DNA of 64,000 nucleotides from Paraspadella gotoi. Its lineage: Eukaryota; Chaetognatha. A program made the translations under genes and the position numbers. The notes under the pieces were generated by a model. It was not told the DNA's origin and made no database searches. It was given only the letters and a program-made list of their open reading frames with translations. Location: NCBI GenBank assembly GCA_051294375.1, contig CM119267.1, positions 2,519,315 to 2,583,314 of the forward strand. The letters are read 5' to 3'. Positions 22,651-32,570 of the stretch are shown piece after piece (position 1 is the first letter of the stretch; every line of letters begins with the position of its first letter).

Positions 22651-22789
22651 TATTCCTCCTCTTATCAACTATTTCAATGCCTGCCATTACCCGTTCCTCT
22701 CCCGCACTGCCCACCAGCCTTTTTGTTTTCCTTCTTCCAAAACTGAGAAGTATCCCATTTCCCATTTCCTTCTTTTTCCCCATATCTTA

Positions 22790-23075
22790 TTTTATGGTGT
22801 TTCACTGCTCCATGTGCTTCCATGTCGTTTGATAGCGCTCCATGGTGTTCCACGGCGTGCTATGTCATTGCATGGTGTTCCATAGCTTTCTATGTCGTGC
22901 CTATTTAGTGATCCTTAGCGCGACATGGCATTTCCTTGCTCTGCATGGTGTTTTAAGGTATTTTAGAAAGTGCGTTATAATCCTATTCAGTTTTCCATGA
23001 TGTTCTGACTTCTGTGGCTTCCCATGTTGTTCGATGTTGTTCCATGGGATTCTACAGATTTTCATGGTGTTTCAG
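22790..23075. repeat. Degenerate CCATGGTGTTCCA minisatellite
   Basis: Diverged 11-22-base units (TCCATGGTGTTCCA, GCATGGTGTTCCATAG, CCATGTTGTTCGATG, TTCCATGGGATTC) recur for about 285 bases. Ordinary aligners would probably treat it as unique. Confidence 0.65.
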
Positions 23076-23192
23076 TCGTTCTACAGTATTCCGCCGGTCC
23101 TCGGTTTTCCGCCATTTTCCCTAGCGAGTGGTGATGACGAATTTCTTCTCAAAATATCGTTACCGCGGGTAAAATATTGTGTCGAACACGTG

Positions 23193-23231
23193 GTTGCCAA
23201 AGTAACCGAGCCGCTCGGTTGCCATAGCAAC
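23193..23231. promoter_or_regulatory. Tandem RFX X-box pair
   Basis: GTTGCCAAAGTAAC (23193-23206) and GTTGCCATAGCAAC (23218-23231) both match the X-box consensus GTNRCC-N(0-3)-RGYAAC exactly and start 25 bases apart. X-boxes are bound by RFX transcription factors, which drive ciliary gene sets in animals. A CCGCCATTTTCC motif (YY1-like) lies about 85 bases to the left. The controlled gene is not identified, and the motif is nearly palindromic so it gives no direction. Confidence 0.6.
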
Positions 23232-23299
23232 TAGTTTTTTATTTCAATCGCTGCTGGCGACTTTTTTACATTGTTCAATTTGAACGTAACTGGGTAGTT

Positions 23300-23465
23300 T
23301 ATATTGTAAGAAATTGGTACAACCAATAAAAAAATTATCCATTCATTTTATAAATAAGCTATCTTGCCAAAGACTTTGGACAATAGACAGACTTTGGTGG
23401 TTTAAGGCCTCCATCACTCTTACAAGATAATGACATAGCAGGTCCCTGCAAGCTTTCAACCAGTA
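23300..23465 (-). repeat. Interspersed repeat family X, copy
   Basis: Reverse orientation. It starts with ATTGGTACAACCAATAAA, then ATTATCCATTCATT, GGTTTAAGGCCTCCATCA and GCAGGTCCCTGCAAGCTTTC. It carries a local duplication of the CAAAGACTTTGG segment. Confidence 0.75.
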
Positions 23466-23734
23466 TATTATATATTACATGGTACGTTCGCCAAATCTAT
23501 GTTATGATGATCAATAATAATTCTCTTAAATTCTTATGGATTCTATTTGGTAGGTCGGTAATAATAAAAATAAATAATATGTAAAATGTCTGCAGTTTAG
23601 ATTTCTAGGAAGTAAACATATCAGAACCCGACTTCGTTGACGTAAATTTCTTTTCTTTTTTTCTTTTTTTTTTCTATTTTTTTTCTTTCTCACGGTTGCG
23701 CGAGAAAGAATAGCTCGAAAGCTTTGGCATTTAT

Positions 23735-23914
23735 GAAAAAAGGGAAAGAAAGAAAATATCAAAAGAAAATATTAAAAAAAAGGATAAGTAGAAAACTGGG
23801 GCTTAGGGGCGAGATGGAAGAAAATAAGAAGAGTAATTCCGATGTGTTGCGCCGCAGTGACTTTCTTATGACATGTGATAACGATGACAAAATACTCACT
23901 GACAGAAACCAATG
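23735..23914 (+). CDS. Small ORF, uncharacterised, very low support
   Basis: A 59-codon frame from the ATG at 23735 to TGA, Lys/Arg-rich at its start and more ordinary later. It lies about 500 bases to the right of the X-boxes. The flanking sequence is A-rich, so the basic half may be translated low complexity. No family recognised. Confidence 0.2.
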
Positions 23915-24142
23915 AGCGATTGGCCCGCACTACATGGGAATTCCGTCTTTTATTGTTTATGTGATTTCCTTTTAAAACAAAAGGATCGCAGTCGCTTAGA
24001 ATCTAAGTTAGATTCGAGGTTCTTATTGAAAAGTTAGAGTTGCTTATGTTAAATAAGATATATATAAAATTATACAATGATGATAATACATACAAACATA
24101 CCGACCGACTTACCAACTGAAAAGTTGCCTATTTTGTTCCTC

Positions 24143-24179
24143 CGCGAGTACTCGCGGCGCGACTACTCGCGGCGCGACT
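24143..24179. repeat. CGCGAGTACTCGCG palindrome plus tandem ACTCGCGGCGCGACT
   Basis: A perfect 14-base palindrome (24143-24156) overlaps two tandem copies of ACTCGCGGCGCGACT. In reverse complement this is an expanded form of the TTTTTAGTCGCGGAGCAACT start of family Y (compare 17002-17022), and the matching ACCGACCGACTTACCAACTG end lies just to the left. Confidence 0.7.
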
Positions 24180-24217
24180 AAAAATGAGGTTGAAGAAAGA
24201 AAAAATGGTAAAGGTAG

Positions 24218-24343
<126 letters not shown>

Positions 24344-24894
24344 CGGTACCTCAAAACTACGATGAGAAAATATCGTGGATGAAAAAATACACAAAAGTTG
24401 CAAAAATGGAATTTCTAACGGGCTCTAAAACCCGCGGGGAAGCTTTTCCTCCCTGTTTAAAAAAAAAAAATGTGAGAAAATTTCTTCTTTTTTTTTAATA
24501 CTTAAAGTAGAAGGCAAAACATCTTTTTTTTTAATATCCTTTTTTTAAAAGTTTAACGTAGAGAACTCAAAAAAAAAAATCTTTCCCGCTTGAAATTCTA
24601 AAGAAATCTCCCGAATATTATCAGCGTTGATTTTCTATTCATTCTTTTTTCTTCTCTTATTCTACCTTATTTTTTCGAGGCATTTCCCCTTTTTAAGGCT
24701 TTTCTCAAATCGTCTTCCCCATTAAGGTTTGACGTCGGGACTTTTTATGGTGGGTGAGAGAAAATGAAAATGGTGGTTTGGGGAGAAAATTCAAGGTATC
24801 GCTCAGATAGCATTATATTCATTCTTTTATTCAACGATTAAAATATTTTTTTTATTATTTAAATTTAACGTTCTATTTTTTTTTTAATTTTAAA

Positions 24895-25035
24895 ACTTAT
24901 GGTGAGGGATTAGGTTAGGGAAAAGGGTTAGGGATCAGCTTAGTAATTTAGTTAGGGATAAGGGTTTAATGGTTAGGGTTGAAGATTAGGTTAATTTAAG
25001 GGATTAGGGTTAGGGATTAAGCTAAGAGATTGGGT
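24895..25035 (+). repeat. Degenerate telomere-like GGGTTA/GATTAG sequence
   Basis: Scattered TTAGGG, TTAGGGTTAGGG-like and GATTAGGTTAGGG words in an AT-rich frame. Not a clean interstitial telomere array. Confidence 0.55.
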
Positions 25036-25430
25036 TACAAATTTGATCACATATAATGGTTCAATAATATGGTTAAAATCAATTTCCGGATTAGGGAACT
25101 AAAATTGGGCGCTTATGGAAAAGAGAGCCATGAATCCCGTTTTAAAAGCATTTGGATCATTTAAAGATTCAATAATGTAACATAAAAAAACAAACAATTA
25201 AATTCAAATATTTTACATTTCACTTTTGCTCAAAAGTTTTGATATTGCAGTCTAATTTGTTGACTTGTATTTGTACTTTTTTATTTATCATAAATAGCCA
25301 TAGGCATCTTTGACATTACATGAAAACAAGTTACTATTAAATATTGAGTATTATGAGACCAAAAATGGAAAGAAAGAAACAGAAAAAAGTGGAAAGCAAA
25401 GCAAAGGACGAAAATTAAGAAAGAAAGAAA

Positions 25431-25437
<7 letters not shown>

Positions 25438-25461
<24 letters not shown>

Positions 25462-25570
25462 TAGAGAGAGAGAGAGAAATAGAGTTAGAGAGAGAAATTA
25501 GAGAGAGAGAGAGATAGAGAGAGAGAGAAAATAGTGAGAGAGAGGAAAGAGATAAAAGAGATGAGATAAG

Positions 25571-25601
<31 letters not shown>

Positions 25602-25614
25602 TAGAATAAGAGAG

Positions 25615-25660
<46 letters not shown>
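25438..25660. repeat. Interrupted (GA)n
   Basis: GA arrays with GATAGA, AAATAGAG and TTAGAG interruptions. Confidence 0.95.
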
Positions 25661-25663
<3 letters not shown>

Positions 25664-25750
25664 AGAGCCGCAAAGGCGCCCCATGAAAAATCATCAGATG
25701 AATGAAGAAACGCGCAAAGATCATCAGGAACAAGTTCCTTGAGGCGTGAT

Positions 25751-25887
25751 GGAGGAGGAGGAAGAGGAGGAGGAGGAGGAAGAGATGCTGGTGTTGTTGC
25801 TGTAGTGATGGTGACGATCGAGAGTGAAAGGTGTGAATGAGCGACGTTGATTGATGGTGAAGGGAGCGTTGTTGTTGTTGTTGTTAT

Positions 25888-25957
<70 letters not shown>

Positions 25958-25958
25958 C
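25751..25958. repeat. GGA, TTG and (GAT)n triplet arrays
   Basis: GGAGGAGGAAGAGG (25751-25785), GTTGTTGTT (25868-25886) and a perfect (GAT)n of about 22 units (25888-25956). The Ser/Asn/Ile-rich frames here are repeat translation. Confidence 0.9.
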
Positions 25959-26099
25959 TCCAATTATCTGCCTCCTTCATTTTTAACTCTACGACTCTTG
26001 GATCATAATTTATCTTTTTTTTTTCTCCTCCGTGTAACATTGTCATTAAAGTTATAAATAATAATATAATAATGATATTTTGTTTAATATTAAATTCCC

Positions 26100-27185
26100 T
26101 TAATTTTCCACGCGATTGAAGACAAAATTACTTCACGAGTCTTTCTGATTTGGCCTTTTTTTCTTTCACTCTCTCTCTTCTTCTCTCTCCCTGCTCTTCC
26201 CTCTCTCTCTCCTCTCTCTTCTCCTTCTCGTGCTCCTTTCTCTTCCCTCTCTCTCTCTCTTCATCCTCTTTTTTTTCTGAAGGAACGCACCTCGTCATAT
26301 AGATTCGTTGGTGTGGGTGACCGAAAATTTAAAATTCTCAGATATAGAGCGGGAGAGAGAGAGAGAGAGAGAGGAGAGAAAGGGTATCAGGAGAGAGGAC
26401 ATGCGGGAGTGCGTCGAAGACTGAGAGAGCTCGAACGTTTCGCAGGTCTGCACGGATCTCCTTCGTCCGTCGTCTCCATCACTTTTCCTTTCAAGTTTAT
26501 CCTCTATCGCTTTATTCTTCCAATTTATATTTTTCGATGAATCTATAATTTTCGTTCCAAGAAATTATTCAAAATATTCTATTATAGGCATCTAGGACGG
26601 ACGACGACGATGGCGGGTTTGATTAGCAAATTATGACTCATTGCAAATCAAACGATTTTACATGAAAAACTATTGGATGTAAAAGTTTTGAGCAATATCG
26701 CCGGATCTGGCCAACGATTAATTTAGATATAGTCGTCTAATCAAAAATGATAAACGTTACAATATTTTTGAATTCCCAACTAGATATATACTTCATGAGG
26801 GAATTATTTTAATATGCATTTGCTCCATTTAAAAAAAGTTAAAGAAAAGCAAAAAAAAAGCCCCGGGCCCTTGGGGGCCAACACGTAAAAAAAACCCATT
26901 TAATTTGGGTGATGAAAGAGGGGCGCGAAAAATAGGCATGTAATCAATAAGATTATGAATAATACCTATATTAGATTGTCGTTCTCTTTTCTTTGCTACA
27001 ACTATTTTATATTCTATCATAACGTTTCTTTGATTTAGGATGATAATAATATTTGTTGGGTAGCTAATGATTGGTCTGTATGACTAATCCAAGCGTTGGG
27101 ATTATTTCAGTCGTATGTTTCAATATTTAATTCACACTTTGTTGTCTGCAATAAACTTCATATTGGATTAGTATAGAACGGAGAG
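26100..27185. other. CT/GA patches and AT-rich unique DNA, no gene supported
   Basis: CT-rich 26163-26270, a short GA array 26354-26375, then AT-rich unique sequence. No exon with matching splice sites was found. Confidence 0.5.
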
Positions 27186-27284
27186 AATGTGTTGATACCC
27201 GGTGGTGTGAGCCATTCTCCCGGACGCTCAGGACTGCCCGGACATAGCATAACACTTAACCAGCGGAAACAGTGAGGGCGATTG

Positions 27285-27362
27285 AACCCGGAACTCAGTT
27301 GGTAAAGCGAGTTTTTACAGTAACTGTCCAAAGCTAATGGGACGAGTGAGTTTGAATCAGTC
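27285..27362 (+). repeat. tRNA-like sequence (SINE head or tRNA pseudogene)
   Basis: AACTCAGTTGGTAAAGCG (27292-27309) matches a tRNA D-arm/A-box and GAGTTTGAATCAG (27347-27359) resembles a B-box with two mismatches. The spacing is near that of a tRNA gene. No 3' acceptor stem pairing is evident, so a working tRNA is unlikely. An additional ATTGAACCCGG word lies immediately 5' (27281-27291). Confidence 0.45.
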
Positions 27363-27625
27363 TATCGGGCTAGCATAAGCTTTGGAACTAAAAAACTACT
27401 AACTTGATTATGTTACGCTTCTAATAATAATAACTTATTTTTAACATGTTTACCAAATCAGAATCGTTTTCTTTTTTTCTCGTCTATTAAACGAAACTCC
27501 ATTTTGAAAATGGCAACGGCGTACGAAATGCGAAATTTTTAACTCGAAAAGTCGGCTTGAAAAAACCCAAAGGCAAGAGAAGAAAACTCGCCGTAAAACT
27601 GGCGGGCGAATTTCTGTACATCAGG

Positions 27626-27788
27626 TTAAAAGATTTTCAAGTTTCTCTTCGGCAATTTCGATGGAGTCCAGTCTTGCTTGGGATCGTACGTCGAGCAGAA
27701 ACCCTCGGTTTCGTGCGGCAGATAATTTTTAAATAATGGAGCAGCCAACGCCTTTTGACATTGCTCTTCAGCGATAACGATTTGTATT
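27626..27788 (-). CDS. Unrecognised gene G1, terminal coding exon 4
   Basis: After an acceptor GCGATATAG| (intron side 27789-27797), 53 codons run to TAA. The composition is ordinary and includes PLFKNYLPHETEGFCSTYDP. Phase 2 entry fits the donor of exon 3. A stronger-looking acceptor (CCTTTCCAG) lies 18 bases upstream on the minus strand; using it would end the protein at once, so the C-terminus is uncertain. Confidence 0.4.
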
Positions 27789-28051
27789 CTATATCGCCAT
27801 TAAATCCTGGAAAGGGAAATTTGACGGTATTTAAAAAAATGGTATTTCGACCAGGTATGATGAATGGAGTACCGCAACGTCTCACAAATAAACGGCGATG
27901 TTCGTTAAGCGAGATGAATTGAATCCTCCGTATTCGAAATCGATTAAAAGGAAAGTTCTATTCTTGACCCAAATTTGTGTTAAGAAATGTGTTTTAAATA
28001 AGACTTAAGTGCCCAAAATCACCCGAAAAAAAAAGAAAAAATAAAGCTTAC

Positions 28052-28328
28052 TTGTCCCAGAACAATTGTTTCAAGAGATCAAATCGTTGTTGACAAAAAG
28101 ACGATTGCGCGACGGACTTTCGTTTTTTTATCGATTTTTTCCAAATCGATGGAGAATTTTTTTTCTGAACTGAAGATACGAGACGGGCAGGGAGTTTGAA
28201 AAGTCGCTCACTTATTCTCTCGCTCCACACGAAAAGTAGAAGCCGTACGAAGTCATGTAGCTTCTTCCAACGCAAGCAACGGGTATTTGTCTTCGCCTTC
28301 GGGTTTGTAATATTTTTTAGCAAATTAA
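28052..28328 (-). CDS. Unrecognised gene G1, exon 3
   Basis: Bounded by CATTTTTTAG| and |GTAAGCT. 91 whole codons stay open between them, entering in phase 1 and leaving in phase 2. The product is basic, with an aromatic/Leu-rich middle (HDFVRLLLFVW) and a Gln-rich end (SSFCQQRFDLLKQLFWD). No domain recognised. Both splice sites are canonical and the donor is strong. Confidence 0.5.
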
Positions 28329-28391
28329 CTAAAAAATGTATTTAAATATTAGCCGCTTACTTTTGGGCTTTTTATTGGCGTGAATCCTGAC

Positions 28392-28637
28392 CCATTTCGG
28401 GCAATGACGAGTCGATCGACTTTAAGTGCCTATTGTTGAAAAGTCGAGCGTTTACGCCTTGGACGTATCCGTAGCAAAGTTCCATTGTTTTAAACTCGTC
28501 GCTTGAAATGGGGCCGTGGCGCTTCCTAGTTCGGAAGAGCATCTTAATTTTTTCATTCAACTCTTCTTCACGATCCAATCCATAGCTTTTTCGGTTTTCT
28601 GGAGGGTCAAGACCAATATAACGTGGAAATAATGGGC
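28392..28637 (-). CDS. Unrecognised gene G1, exon 2
   Basis: 81 whole codons between an acceptor ACAAG| and a weak donor ATGG|GTCAGG, phase 1 at both ends. Soluble-looking composition with charged helices (YGLDREEELNEKIKMLF) and no Cys-rich pattern. A strong donor-like AAAA|GTAAGC lies at 28350-28359 but follows an in-frame TAA, so I chose the weaker site. This is the least secure junction of the chain. Confidence 0.5.
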
Positions 28638-28767
28638 CTTGTTTGAAATTATTTTTTAAGTGTAAAATTTAAAATTTATTCTTCGCTAAATGGTTCGTCC
28701 TACAAACGTCGCATTTTAGTAAAAAAGCTAACTCCTGTTTCCACTCTTTGTTCAGTTGTTATCTTAC

Positions 28768-28885
28768 AGATATTAATTTGATTTGACCACAATACAAATT
28801 GGGCTGAACTAGGGCTCTGGTTGACAATCATAGTCCACTGCTGTTTCAAATGATTAAAAAAGTTACATTTTTTTATTGCCAACAT
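28768..28885 (-). CDS. Unrecognised gene G1, first coding exon
   Basis: Starts at an ATG at 28885 (an internal ATG is also possible) and reaches a good donor ATCT|GTAAGA in phase 1, which exon 2 continues in frame. No signal peptide or known domain. The four exons would give a protein of about 270 residues. Upstream exons cannot be excluded. Confidence 0.4.
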
Positions 28886-28999
28886 TTTAGGACGAAAAAA
28901 AATTCATGTCCATTTTTGTCATTTTTCTGATTAGAGTGCCAAGGAAAGTTGAGAAAAAAAAATTTTTTTACTTTGGAAATCCGTTCTTTCCTTACCTAT

Positions 29000-29700
29000 C
29001 TTCACCTCTGGGTAAATTTATTTCCTTAAATCATTTAGGAGTTTGCCCTATGAATTAATTATAAAGTTTACAAGTACAAAAAGTGTCATTTTTCAGTTTT
29101 TATTTTATAATTTGTTAAAATAAGTTCAAGATTCCATTTGTCTAAAAAAGTCTGATTGGTAGCGAAAACCTTAAAAAGGTTAAAAACAATATTAAAGGTT
29201 TAGGTGAGATTAAAGACCAATGGATAGGTTTTGGGTTTAAAAATATTAAGATTAATATTAAATAAAGATTAAGTTTAGGGTATTAAGGAATTTGAAATGA
29301 GGTCCTCTTTTTGGAAAAGAACAAAAATGTCCTTATTTGCTGTATTGGCATTGACAACATTCACCTTACTCTTACCATTAGACTTTAACTCAACAAAGCG
29401 CTCGTTCATCCCGAGGTCTTTGTTTGTCCAAAAACCCAAGTTAGCTTGTTCGTGATTTCCTTTCCGAAATATTTTTCAATTAAGATCATCCCTGTCCAAT
29501 CATTTCTCACACTAGGACGATTCTTTGTCACAGTCATTTTATAAGTTTGTCATCCGAACTAAATTGATCTAACTTCAACACATGATCAATAACTTAACAA
29601 ATAAAACGCGAAAAATTGTCGATGTATAGTGCGAATATAGTTCATGGTAAACGATTTAAATTGGACTAAATCGATACTATACGTAACTAAATACTCTCAT
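29000..29700. other. AT-rich spacer, no gene seen
   Basis: Includes weakly telomere-like AGGTTTAGG words (29195-29290). Otherwise unremarkable. Confidence 0.5.
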
Positions 29701-29719
29701 TTAAATCTCCTTGCGAGTT

Positions 29720-29905
29720 TTAACGCAGTTTGTTATCAGTCTCAACATTTAGCCATGGACTTCGACGACTGCCGCTGGAAAAGTCGATGCCTTCGAGAAA
29801 ATATGTTCTCGTGAAGGACATTCGTCGTTCGCCATTGGAGACGCGAACCGGCGTGTTTCGAAGTGGGGAAAATCCAAAAGCTTGAATGCCCAATGGCCCT
29901 AACTC
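29720..29905 (-). CDS. Unrecognised gene G2, putative terminal exon
   Basis: An excellent acceptor (TTCTCCTGTGCTTCAG|) is followed by 61 open codons and TAA, entering in phase 0. The exon at 30122-30266 leaves in phase 0, so the two join in frame. Arg/Ser-rich (FSPLRNTPVRVSNGERR) with no recognised domain. Confidence 0.35.
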   Translation of the reverse strand, partial: ELGPLGIQAFGFSPLRNTPVRVSNGERRMSFTRTYFLEGIDFSSGSRRSPWLNVETDNKLR

Positions 29906-30121
29906 CTGAAGCACAGGAGAACTAGTAGAGTGAAAGAACCTAATATTAGAATGAATATTTCGTGACGGCTTTTTTGATAAAATGGTCACTGTTTCACGGA
30001 TTCATTTTTCAAGATTATCAATGTCATGACTATTAATACAAAGTGATTATTTTCGATAACAATAACCACAAATTACTTTATAAAACTGATTATAGGCTAA
30101 TCATTAATTAACAATAGAGAC

Positions 30122-30266
30122 CTGAGATATCTGCTGTCTGGTGGCACCTCCGCAAAATGACGGGTCTGTTGTCGGACGCCACGCCGTCTCTACATTTAAT
30201 ATAACTCCTGGGTCGCAATGCTCTTCCACCGACTTAGAATAGCGACATCTAATGTCTGTCTTGCTC
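30122..30266 (-). CDS. Unrecognised gene G2, putative internal exon
   Basis: Acceptor TTTGATCAG| and donor ATCTCAG|GTCTCT enclose 48 open codons (phase 2 in, 0 out). The donor resembles those of exons 1 and 5 of the large gene at the right end. Three cysteines and an ILNVETAW segment give a faint resemblance to extracellular lectin-like domains, not enough to name. The upstream exon was not found. Confidence 0.35.
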
Positions 30267-30814
30267 CTGATCAAAGAGCATGAACGATAAGGTAGAGAAG
30301 AAACAGATAGCCGACCGTGCCTGCTTTCTTGCTGCCGTCTCTCACATCGAGTAATCGAAAACACACGCACTCCCACCATCATACAACCTCACGCTCCTCC
30401 GGCAGTCCACACACCACCACACTCTCATCACGCACAGCTTCTTTCGTCATTATGACTATCCTTCACGTCATCTCAGTATATGCCAAGCCATCTCGAGGTC
30501 AGACTTCTAGCGCGTTCTCTCTTGTCTTACTCACTATATCCAAGAAACACAAGGCGATTTTCTATTTTATTAGTTAAAACGCCAAGCTAAATCATTTAGA
30601 GGCATTTTGCATTATTTTTTGCAGCAAAACATTTGAGAATAGTATTTGAGTTTTTCTTAACCAAAAAAATATTTTAAAAAAGGATGGGAGATAAATAGAA
30701 AGCGAGCCAATGGCAACATGTCACTCATTCTTTTACAAAAAATATAATTGGTTGTTATCAAAACTATTAACCGAAAAAAATTGATAAAAAGCAATAACTC
30801 ACTGTGTTGCGTAA

Positions 30815-30850
30815 CTTACAGTATTTGGCGCCCGTGTCGAGGAAAAAAAA
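30815..30850 (+). mobile_element. Possible retroelement primer-binding site and LTR end
   Basis: AACTTACAG followed after four bases by TTGGCGCCCGTGTCGAGG resembles an LTR terminus (CA) and a tRNA primer-binding site (TGGCGCC) of an LTR retrotransposon. Sequence to the right (30855-30910) starts a short frame that is soon broken by a stop. No full element is present, so I treat this as a decayed 5' end at best. Confidence 0.3.
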
Positions 30851-30899
30851 CTGAACAATGCCTAATAGAGAAAAGATCAGGGATCACGACATCGCTCAC

Positions 30900-32150
30900 T
30901 TAGAACCCTTCAACTAGGGTTCGGAGTGGTTCATATTCGGCCCGATTATTTCCAAAGTGCCTTCATTCCAGCATTGAACATTTTAATTCGATTATGTTTC
31001 GGGGTTACATTAAAATTAAATTCAAAGATTTGGGCAAAGTAGAAACACTAGGGCGCTCTCGGAAAAAAGAGTTAACAAAATAAACCTTCTCCAGCATCCG
31101 GCGACTCCACGTAGTTGAGTCTTTCCTCGAATTCCTTAATTTCTAGAGTCGGAGGTGTCACTCGACAGTTCGATAAGCTCCGCGGAGATTTTCTGATGGA
31201 ACACGTTTCTGCCTGCAGGCACTGACGAAAGCCAGTTTATTTGCTAGCCTAGACAACAAGCCCTGTTACTTCTGTTTTAGATGAGGGCATCAGAACGCTC
31301 ATTGCTATTTAAGCTGCCTCGCAATTCACTGTTACAGTTTTATATTCTACAATACCTTTTTACATTTTACAGTATACTTATGAGACTTGATTCATTTTAT
31401 CTCAATCTCTCCACTTCGTTTCATTGTTTGTCAGAGAATACGGGAACGAGATTACCGCCTGGACCTCCATCGTGAAGTTGATCGGTGAGGAAATCCCTGG
31501 TGACCGTCACCCGAGAGCTCAGATCCGGATTTCCTTTCAAGGAATCGGAGCTTCCTGTTCGCTTCGGAAATCCAACACCGGTTTAATACGCGTTCTGAAA
31601 CTATTTCTAAAAAATACATTTCAAATAAACATTTGCGCAATTACATACATACATACCATCACAAATTACGGAATACCAATCGTGAGATTCTTTAAAGAGG
31701 ACTCCCCTTAATCTGCAAAACGCCAATCCTTACTAACCGGCCGCGGCTGTTTCCACAAAACTAGAGCCGTGGCCTGGAGTACAAGTGCCAGTGAAGGAGC
31801 GGATCGTAAAATTGCCACAGGAGGCGCTCGGCATAGTTAAAGAGAAACGAAGTCGTCTTGACCTAAAATAAAAAGTATGAAAGGCTCACAATACGCTATT
31901 ATCGAAAAGGAACGGACAGATGGAAATGTCGGCACCTAGGTTAAGAAAACAAACCCTAATGCGCGAGACTCGTACCATACGGCAAAAACCAATTTTCAAG
32001 ATCTAGAGCTTCCCGTTTCTATTCAAAGCCTTCCATGCCTTGAATGAAAAACCATTTTTTATATCAGATTTATTGAAAATTTGCGTAGAAAACCAATATA
32101 AATTATCTATTTCCATTTAATAAATGCAGCTAGTCTTGGCCGCTGACTTT
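30900..32150. other. Unique sequence, no gene confidently supported
   Basis: Several frames of 60-95 codons on both strands overlap around 31424-31711, without splice-compatible partners. ATACATACATAC at 31640 is a short microsatellite. I could not decide between strands and call no gene. Confidence 0.4.
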
Positions 32151-32159
32151 TACAAACGA

Positions 32160-32375
32160 TAGATGACATAGCAGGTCTCTGCAAGCTTTCATATCAAGAC
32201 TCTCTCACAGTCTCATATTTTTCCCACCCAAGGACAGTAACCTGGCTTCGTCTATCAATGAATGGCGGCATAAATTATAAAGTTTTCAAAGAATATTTCA
32301 ATGTATGATAAGACCACCTCCTTAACTATTAGATCGACGGGACAATACTATAATGGACTCCGCCCAGCATTCAAA
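32160..32375 (-). repeat. Interspersed repeat family X, 5' part
   Basis: Contains GACATAGCAGGTCTCTGCAA, AGACTCTCTCACAGTCTCAT, CCTGGCTTCGTCTATCAATG and AAGACCACCTCCTTAACTAT. It corresponds to the left 60 percent of the copy at 21370-21695, reversed. Confidence 0.7.
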
Positions 32376-32394
32376 TTCAATGAATTTTTATGAA

Positions 32395-32570
32395 AAATTG
32401 GTTACAACAATTACAAGAAATTATCCATTCATTTAGGATAAAAACTCAAGCTGACGCTTAGCAGGCTTGGTGGGGTCTAAGGGCCTCCATCCACTCTGAC
32501 AAGATAATGACAGAGAAGAAAGGTTTTCAATCAACGACTCTCTCACAGTCTCTATATTCCCTTCCAGATG
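32395..32570 (-). repeat. Interspersed repeat family X, adjacent copy
   Basis: Begins TTGGTTACAACAATTACAAG, then ATTATCCATTCATTTAGG, GGCCTCCATCCACTC and CAATCAACGACTCTCTCACA. Two family X copies in the same orientation lie end to end here. Confidence 0.7.

Noticed and set aside
28052-28323. Alternative frame with a KPEGEDKYPLLALEEA stretch in exon 3 of G1
   Set aside because: It looks protein-like for 19 codons, but stops follow and it does not reach either splice site. The chosen frame is open across the whole exon.
31424-31711. Overlapping frames on both strands near 31.5 kb
   Set aside because: Several frames look mildly protein-like, but none has matching splice sites or a recognisable domain, and I could not choose a strand.
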